A stretch of 64,000 nt of DNA from Echinarachnius parma (taxonomy: Eukaryota; Echinodermata; Echinoidea; Clypeasteroida; Echinarachniidae). A program made the translations under genes and the position numbers. Below are positions 43,401 to 52,400 of the stretch, one piece after another. The notes below the pieces were generated by a model that did no database searches, was not told the origin of the DNA, and saw only the letters and a program-made list of their open reading frames with translations. Each line of letters begins with the position of its first letter. Position 1 is the first letter of the stretch. The stretch spans positions 1 to 64,000 of the forward strand of contig JBAMJV010004006.1 of the NCBI GenBank assembly GCA_037951105.1, in the 5' to 3' direction.

Positions 43401-46400
43401 CTGTCTTTTTTAAGAGTTTACTTGTTTCACTCTCCAGCATATGAGACTGTTGAGATTCATGTACCAGTGCCCATAATCATGGGTTTAAGGGTTTACTTGT
43501 TTCACTCTCCAGCAAATGAGACTGTTGAGATTCATGTACCAGTGCCCATATTCATGAAAGCCTGATAAGCTAGTTATTTGATCAAATTACAATTTTGATG
43601 CCGCTAGGCTTAGCTGATATTCACAAAAGGCTGATAGGCTAAATTCGCTATCATAGTTAAGGCCTGACCTAGCATGACAACCTATCTGTCTAAATTCCAC
43701 AAGCATTTGGTATTGCACGACATTGTTAGTCGAAATGCGAAAAATTGCAACAATTGATCGGTGGTGCGGACTACTTGAAATCTATTAATGTGAGACCTTC
43801 TGTATAGAGCTTTGTAAGACTCGCAACAAAGGTATGAAGTTGAATGACGGCCGGCTTAACACCCAGCTAAATTTTGTAATTCAGGAAAGCCAAATAGAAC
43901 AAATTTTAGCGACAACTGGACAAAAATTTAGTGTTGGTCGAGGTAAGCTCTACACGCTACAATCTGTGCGATTTTTAGTAGTATAAGACTGTGCCCTATA
44001 ACCGGATACCAACTAGTTTCACCGCACAAAACAAACATTAGATGCATCAAATAAAAGTGGAAATTATACAAGCAGCTGCATAATCTCATAAAGAAAACAT
44101 CTGTTGTAAAATGTCTTAAAGAATTTGCACATTTTTCTCCAAATCAACTTTCTTGTAAACGGAAAAGAAGCCTCTACCCGACGCAAAATTTTGAGTTGTA
44201 TTACCGAACGTGATCGATTATCCCTGTTTTGCATGGGTATGTCATTGACATGCACGCTGCCGCATGTGCGCTTATTTTTTTGTATATTAGGGAACAGTCC
44301 CCATAGGGTTATTTTTTTATTACCAAGGGTAGCCACGCAGGGATTGGTCTGTGAAGAACAAAGGTAATTACTCAAGCAAGCGTTGGATGTTGTGTGCTAC
44401 GTAGTGTACAACCAGGCATTTTTGCATGGAGATAGGGCTTAGCGTATGCTAGCCTATCAGGCTTTCATGAATATGGGCACAGTTGTTCTCGATATTGTTA
44501 GCATCTAACATACGATACCCCTGTTTAATATTTGCCATGTAGCAAGCGGAGAAGGGAATTGAAGAGAGTGAGAATTCTGAGACTGAGAGGGAGCAAGATG
44601 CTAAGGACAAGTACCAACAAGCCTTGGAGGAAAGGAATCAGCAGAAAGAGATGCAGCAAAGGTTCCTCAAGGTAAGTAAAGCATGCTAAGGACAGGTACC
44701 AACAAGCCTTGGAGGAAAGGAATCAGCAGAAAGAGATGCAGCAAAGGTTCCTCAAGGTAAGTAAAGCATGCTAAGGACAGGTACCAACAAGCCTTGGAGG
44801 AAAAGAATCAACAGAGAGAGATGCAGCAAAGGTTCCTCAAGGTTAGTAAAGCATGCTAAGGACAGGTACCAACAAGCCTTGGAGGAAAAGAATCAACAGC
44901 GAGAGATGCAGCAAAGGTTCCTCAAGGTAAGTAAAGCATGCTAAGGACAGGTACCAACAAGCTTTGGAGGAAATGAATCAACAGAGAGAGATGCAGCAAA
45001 GGTTCCTCAAGGTTAGTAAAGCATGCTAAGGACAGGTACCAACAAGCCTTGGAGGAAAAGAATCAACAGAGAGAGATGCAGCAAAGGTTCCTCAAGGTAA
45101 GTAAAGCATGCTAAGGACAGGTACCAACAAGCCTTGGAGGAAAAGAATCAACAGAGAGAGATGCAGCAAAGGTTCCTCAAGGTAAGTAAAGCATGCTAAG
45201 GACAGGTACCAACAAGCCTTGGAGGAAAAGAATCAACAGAGAGAGATGCAGCAAAGGTTCCTCGAGGTTAGTAAAGCATGCTAAGGACAGGTACCAACAA
45301 GCCTTGGAGGAAAAGAATCAACAGAGAGAGATGCAGCAAAGGTTCCTCAAGGTAAGTAAAGCATGCTAAGGACAGGTACCAACAAGCCTTGGAGGAAAAG
45401 AATCAACAGAGAGAGATGCAGCAAAGGTTCCTCAAGGTAAGTAAAGCATGCTAAGGACAGGTACCAACAAGCCTTGGAGGAAAATAATCAACAGAGAGAG
45501 ATGCAGCAAAGGTTCCTCAAGGTTAGTAAAGCATGCTAAGGAGAGGTACCAACAAGCCTTGGAGGAAAAGAATCAACAGAGAGAGATGCAGCAAAGGTTC
45601 CTCAAGGTAAGTAAAGCCAACGCTTACAGAGCCGACTCGACCAGATCCAACTGGTACAGGCACAGAAAAAAAAAAATTAAAACAAAATATTGTGTCACCC
45701 TGTAGTGCTGTTGGATATGCCATGAATCTAGGCTCCTGTTAAAGCTTACTGCCAATAGTAGCATTCATCAACATATACATTTCTCATATAAAAAATAGTG
45801 GTTAGTAAAAAAAAATTGCATTTTGAATGAGCAGAATGAACAGAATGAGCTCATGAATATATGAATATTCATGAGCAGCAGTGTAGTGTGTTCCTGCTTG
45901 TGCAATTACTAACCACTATTTTTAATATGAGAAAATGTATTATGTTGATGAATGCTACTTCTGACAGTAAACTGTTTTTTATTGGCCAAAAAGGGGGATG
46001 CGTCTTGTACACAGGTGCGTCCTATACACAGATATTTACGATAGTATTAATTATATCACAATATAAGGCTTTCAATTCAAATATTCATTTATTTTGAATG
46101 GTATAATGTAGTAAGAACTATTATTGTTTTTATGAATTATGTTCAAATGTGAAGAAAAAAAATGTCCATTGTAATGTTTCATTTCATGGACAAATAAATG
46201 AAGTGAAATAAAAAATTTTAAAAAAGAAGAAAGACAAACATTGCCTTGCAGTAAAAACGTGAATGTATCATAATGATCTCTTTAGTTCTGGGATTAATGC
46301 GTAAGAACGTTTTTACTTGGCAATTTAGGCGCTATATAATTTGGATGTATAATGTGTATTTGATATTTGTTGACTCTCAGGACCGGACTGGAAGACTGAT

Positions 46401-49400
46401 TGATAATGGAGGTTTGAACCCAGATGACAGACCAAATGGCTTTCCTGAATTACCGCACAACCAGCTACAAGGGTAAGATTCACTTCTTATTTACTAACAA
46501 TAAGAACAATAATTATTGATTTGATATGATACTCAAATAGCTGTTGTTGTTATCATTATTCGGAAAATGTGGTACCCTGAATGTGAAAAATAGAATATCT
46601 GTCATATTTTGAACTCTCCATGAAGAATTTACACTACTTGATTATAAATTAAATGTTTATTCAACTTAAATGTTGATATGAAAATGCTCGTAATTTATTA
46701 CTGCATCACTTTTCTGCTAATAGTTGGTTGTAGGGATAGATCTTCATATTGTTGATACCCTTTGAGCCAAATCATCTTAGTTGCAAAAAAATAACCAAAG
46801 ACAATTTGAAATGTACCACAAGTTTGTACATAATTGATGATGATTATGATCATGTATGATGTTCAGGACAGTCAGCAATTGACCGTTACATGCCTGAGAG
46901 TCTACTTATATCAGTGTAATCTATTGTTGCAAGTATTTGTCTAGCAGTGGAAATAAATTCAAAAGAAATATTCAAGGACATTTAATACTGTGTCTGAATA
47001 CTTGTGTGAGGGTTAAGGTACGCAATCCATATTCTGATTGAAAAAGAGCAAAGAAAATGGGATTCGAACCCGAGACCTCCAGATTGCTAGACCGGTGCTC
47101 TTACCGACTGAGCTATAGAAAACCCTAGAAAACCCTAGTACGGCCCTTAATTTTCATTGCTCGAGCTCAGTTGGTAAGAGCACCGGTCTAGCAATCCGGA
47201 GGTCTCGGGTTCGATTCCCATTGGAATCCCATTTTCTTTGCTCTTTTTCAATCACATTATATATTTCTGGTCAGTTTCTTTATATGTTTGAATCAATGTA
47301 TATTCTCTGACTTGAATCTAGAATGCGAGAGAGACAAGAAGCAGACGTGAGAGGGCTCCCACAGCTCCCAGTGGGCATGGTGGAGAGACAACGCCAGCTG
47401 GCAGATCAGCAGAGGAACCCAGCAGAACAGATGCAGAGACAACAGGAAGAACGGGAAAGGAGAAGGATTAACAAACAACAGGAGGAGGATGAGGATGAGG
47501 AAGAGTTAGAGATGGAAAGAAGGTAGGAAACGATATTGTCTAGTTTCCTAGTAATTTCAAATGACATTGTTCCATAGAGATTCATTAACTGAATAAAGAC
47601 AGAATAAAACTAGAATAATTTGAGGAAGAAGGATAAAGGCTAGGAGGAAGAATTGAAAGTATATATACATGTATACTGTTTTCTGAATTGATATCAAATA
47701 TGCTGCCCTTAGTGCTGGTTTGATATAATTAGGTCACCTGAACAACTAACAAAAACATGTGAGATGCTTAGGAAGTAAAAGCAATATAAATGGAAGTAAC
47801 TTTTACTTCTATGCAAAATAAAATACAAAAATCTCTTTTGAGAATTCAACAACATAGTAAGTGAATAAATACAAACTTTTTAACATTTTAGGTTTCTTAA
47901 ACCCGTTCCCTTCGAGATTCTGAAATCCCCATAGACTTTTAACATAGCCTGCTCGGTTCCCATAGGGAAGGGGTTAACCATTAAATTGAATGTTTTAATT
48001 TCACTTGGCAAAAGATAAAGCATTATATTAATGTTGTGATATGTTATATTTAGCAACTGAAGTGAAAGGATATGAAATGTCAAAGACTAAAGAATCAAAG
48101 GAAAGGACTGAAAGATCAATTGGAGTGATAAATATATGTCCAATGTTATTACCATAATTACATTGGACACTCTTACTTGGATACAGATTGGATCGCCAAG
48201 CTCAAGCAGATGAGACGGAGGCAAGGAAACTGAAGGCTGAAGAACAGAAGGAGTTAGAGAGGATACAAGGGGCTGATGATGAGGGGCAACAGGACCAGGG
48301 GAGGCTGGATAAAAGGAATCAGAAGGAGGAGGAGGAGGATGGACGCAGGAGTCAAGATGAAGAAATGGGAGGAGCTAACCAGTTTGCCCAACCACAAGGT
48401 ATTTAACCCAATATGTGTCACGAAGCACTGTTGCTAATGAACCAGTTTGCCCAACCACAAGGTATTTAACCCAATATGTGTCACGAAGCACTGTTGCTAA
48501 TGAACCAGTTTGCCCAACCACAAGGTATTTAACCCAATATGTGTCACGTAGCACTCTTGCTAATGAACCAGTTTGCCCAACCACAAGGTATTTAACCCAA
48601 TATGTGTCACGTAGCACTGTTGCTAATGAACCAGTTTGCCCAACCACAAGGTATTTAACCCAATATGTGTCACGTAGCACTCTTGCTAATGAACCAGTTT
48701 GCCCAACCACAAGGTATTTAACCCAATATGTGTCACGTAGCACTCTTGCTAATGAACCAGTTTGCCCAACCACAAGGTATTTAACCCAATATGTGTCACG
48801 TAGCACTCTTGCTAATGAACCAGTTTGCCCAACCACAAGGTATTTAACCCAATATGTGTCACGTAGCACTCTTGCTAATGAACCAGTTTGCCCAACCACA
48901 AGGTATTTAACCCAATATGTGTCACGTAGCACTGAGCTAACCAGTTTGCCCAACCACAAGGTATTTAACCCAATATGTGTCATGTAGCACTCTTGCTAAT
49001 GAACCAGTTTGCCCAACCACAAGGTTTTAACCCAATATGTGTCACGTAGCACTGAGCTAACCAGTTTGCCCAACCACAAGGTATTTAACCCAATATGTGT
49101 CACGTAGCACTCTTGCTAATGAACCAGTTTGCCCAACCACAAGGTATTTAACCCAATATGTGTCACATAGCACTGTTGCTAATGAACCAGTTTGCCCAAC
49201 CACAAGGTATTTAAACCAATATGTGTCACGTAGCACTCTTGCTAATGAACCAGTTTGCCCAACCACAAGGTTTTAACCCAATATGTGTCACGTAGCACTG
49301 AGCTAACCAGTTTGCCCAACCACAAGGTATTTAACCCAATATGTGTCACGTAGCACTCTTGCTAATGAACCAGTTTGCCCAACCACAAGGTATTTAACCC

Positions 49401-52400
49401 AATATGTGTCACATAGCACTGTTGCTAATGAACCAGTTTGCCCAACCACAAGGTATTTAAACCAATATGTGTCACGTAGCACTCTTGCTAATGAACCAGT
49501 TTGCCCAACCACAAGGTATTTAACCCAATATGTGTCACATAGCACTGTTGCCAATGTCGGGCATATTTATGGTGAATTGCAGTGACTAGTTGATTGATCA
49601 TTTTTTAACACTTCCCTTTGGTTACTAGAATTCAGTTTGACCAAAACTGAACTCTCTCTACCAGAAATCAACTATCCCTTTAAAAAGCATGTATAAATAA
49701 AAGTTATGTGTTTAAATTTTTAAATTGAAATTTAATTACATACTGTGCAAATCATCATTGGTATAGGCGACATTTTGAAATTGTCAGCATCACGCAACAC
49801 TCCATTATGTTTCTTTTGAAAAAGTGGTATTAGTAAAATCCTTTAACTTCTATTATATTGTTTGTTTTCTCTATTTTTTCAGATGGTGGTATGTTCCAGG
49901 GCAATGATATAGAGAGACAAATTAAAGAACAGGAAAAGATACATAAACAAGAACAGGTTAGTGACAGAATCTTACTATCAATCACACTCCCACTAAATGG
50001 TATATATAATATGCTCTGTTGTATTCTTTGTTGATTAGGGGCAAATGCTAAACATAACAATGAATAGTCTTGAGTGAAAGAAGAATAGACATTTTTGAGA
50101 AATGGATAGAGCAATCTAGTTAGCCCCAAAATGTGTTTTTGTTGCAATTTTAAAAAGTGATGCAGGAACAAGTACTTCATTAAACCCTGCACGATACATA
50201 TCAGTACAAATTATTGTTACACTACCCATTAATTTAGCCAAATGTTTTACATTGCCATTCAGATAAACATTTTCATGTCTGTTAAGAATTGTTAGAACAA
50301 AAATATAATTTAAGATTCAAGTAGAAAACGGTATTTAGAGTGTAAACAAGTCATCAGGAACATACAGTTGGCCGAAATTGTCCTGTAAATTGTAAGGGAA
50401 TGCTATTGATTTTGTAAGGAATGATTTGTGTTCTCTTGTTCTGTTTCTTTGCTTTGATTAGGGGGAAAACTTCAGGTTAGAGCAAGAGGGTCAACAAAGG
50501 TTGAACCAAGCTGCAGATAATGGGTAAGAACATCAAAGAATGCAAATCCTAGACAATTCTAACATTTGTATGAATGTGTTCTCTTGTTAATTTGTCCTTG
50601 TATTAGTTTACATGTGTGTCTGGTTATGCCGGAGGCATCATGTTTTTGGGTTGTCCACAGTCTGTCCGTCCGTCCTGTTTTCGTTCTCCTGATATCTCAA
50701 GAACCAGATGACGGATTAATTTCAAACTTGGTAAGAGTGTTCATATATGGTTGACAATGATCTGATTCGATTGTGGGGGTCATGAGGTCAAAGGTCAAGG
50801 TCACATGACTCATTACATACATGTATGCACAAACAACTTGTAACTGCTCTCATGATCTGGTTGATGGATTGCCATCAAAATTGAGTTTGCAGAACTGATT
50901 CAGTGCATGTTAATTTGGGCTTGATATACAAATTGTGTGATAGCGTAGGCATAATTTTCGACCATGCGCAGTTGGAAGATCCATCTAGTTGTATGATAAT
51001 GCATGCAATTGTTTAAGCAGTGTGTATATTATAACAGTGTTTTTGTTTGTGATATCTTGACAGGAATTTTGGGCTGCAGGCTCCAGCAGATGATAAGAGG
51101 CCTATAGAGGAGAATGATGGGGAGGAAGGAGGGGACGCTCAAGTGCAGATGCCCAATCCTAATGGTATTGTTTGTCTGCATTTTATTCTTAATTTGCTTC
51201 TACAGTTTGATGTATAATGATTCTACCCAGTGGAACTATTTGATTGTCATATTAGCCATCAAAGTGCTTCACCTTACCCAGAAAATTTCCATGCAGACTA
51301 TTTATTGTTCCAGCTAGACATGGTTCAAGTTAAAAGTAATGCCTCTGAAATATCTGATCACATTTCTCATTTCAATGCATCATAAAGAGTATTGTAAATA
51401 TCCGTGTCACTCATTTAGTATGAGATAACCCGAGCCATTTCATTCTTTAGTAGTCATCAATAAAACATCTCACAATATAAAGAGAAAATATATTTTTAAA
51501 AAGACTAAATTTTTCCAAATTAAGAACAAATAGTACTATCTCTCTCTCCAGATATTCATAGAGACATAAATACAGATTCATAGACATTGAGTCTTTGGTG
51601 CAAATTTTACACTGTGAGCATTTTGTATTTTGTCTGACTTTGCTGCAGATATTGGGGAAGGAGCACCGGAGGAAGATGAGGATGAGGAGGACGAGGAGGA
51701 TGAGGAAGAAGATGAAGATGAAATGGGAGAAGACGATAGAGTTGATCAAAATATCAAACTAGTAAGTTTTCTGGAGAGTTGCTTCTCTCTTGCTGTATTT
51801 CTTCATTTGAAGACGTATTTATTTTTGTTGTAGGTTATTGTAGAGGTTGTAAAACGCATCGATCAGTTTTTTAATTGGAAATGGCGCTATATAAATATCA
51901 TTATTATTCTATTTTTAGATAAGATTATATTACACAATGCAAGAAGGTATTAAATCATCTCACTCAGCACATTATGTTTACCAAATTCGAAGCCTTTGTT
52001 GCTTATCCAGACAATTTTGGTTTGTATATCTTTTCATAAAAGAAGAAGAAATTGAACATCACTTACCACAATATGTTATACAACCATCATCTCCATTCCG
52101 ACCGACATCAAATTGTAGAGAAGATATTTCTGTAAATTTATCTCTTTTTTGATAGAATCTTTATTCTATCTACTACCCAGTATATAAACGATATAAATGT
52201 TAAAATGTGCATTCTATCTACTACCCAGTATATAAACGATATAAATGTTAAAATGTGCATTATTTTTCTCCGCAGGCTAATCCGGTTTTGCAAAATCCTG
52301 GTGAAGATGATGGTGCTAGTGAGGTAAGATCAAAATCAAGCATATTTCATAGGTTGAGAAAGAGAATGGCGCCAAGTCGATTAGGATATTAGTATGTTTA

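Noticed and set aside
47160-47230. tRNA-Ala(AGC) gene
   Set aside because: D-arm, anticodon loop and box B look right, but the acceptor stem does not pair and the T and anticodon stems have mismatches. It is part of a palindrome, so SINE-like.
48375-49585. Repeated frames of 67-202 codons on both strands
   Set aside because: Artefacts of a 63-base unit divisible by three; the exon-frame reading stops at once.
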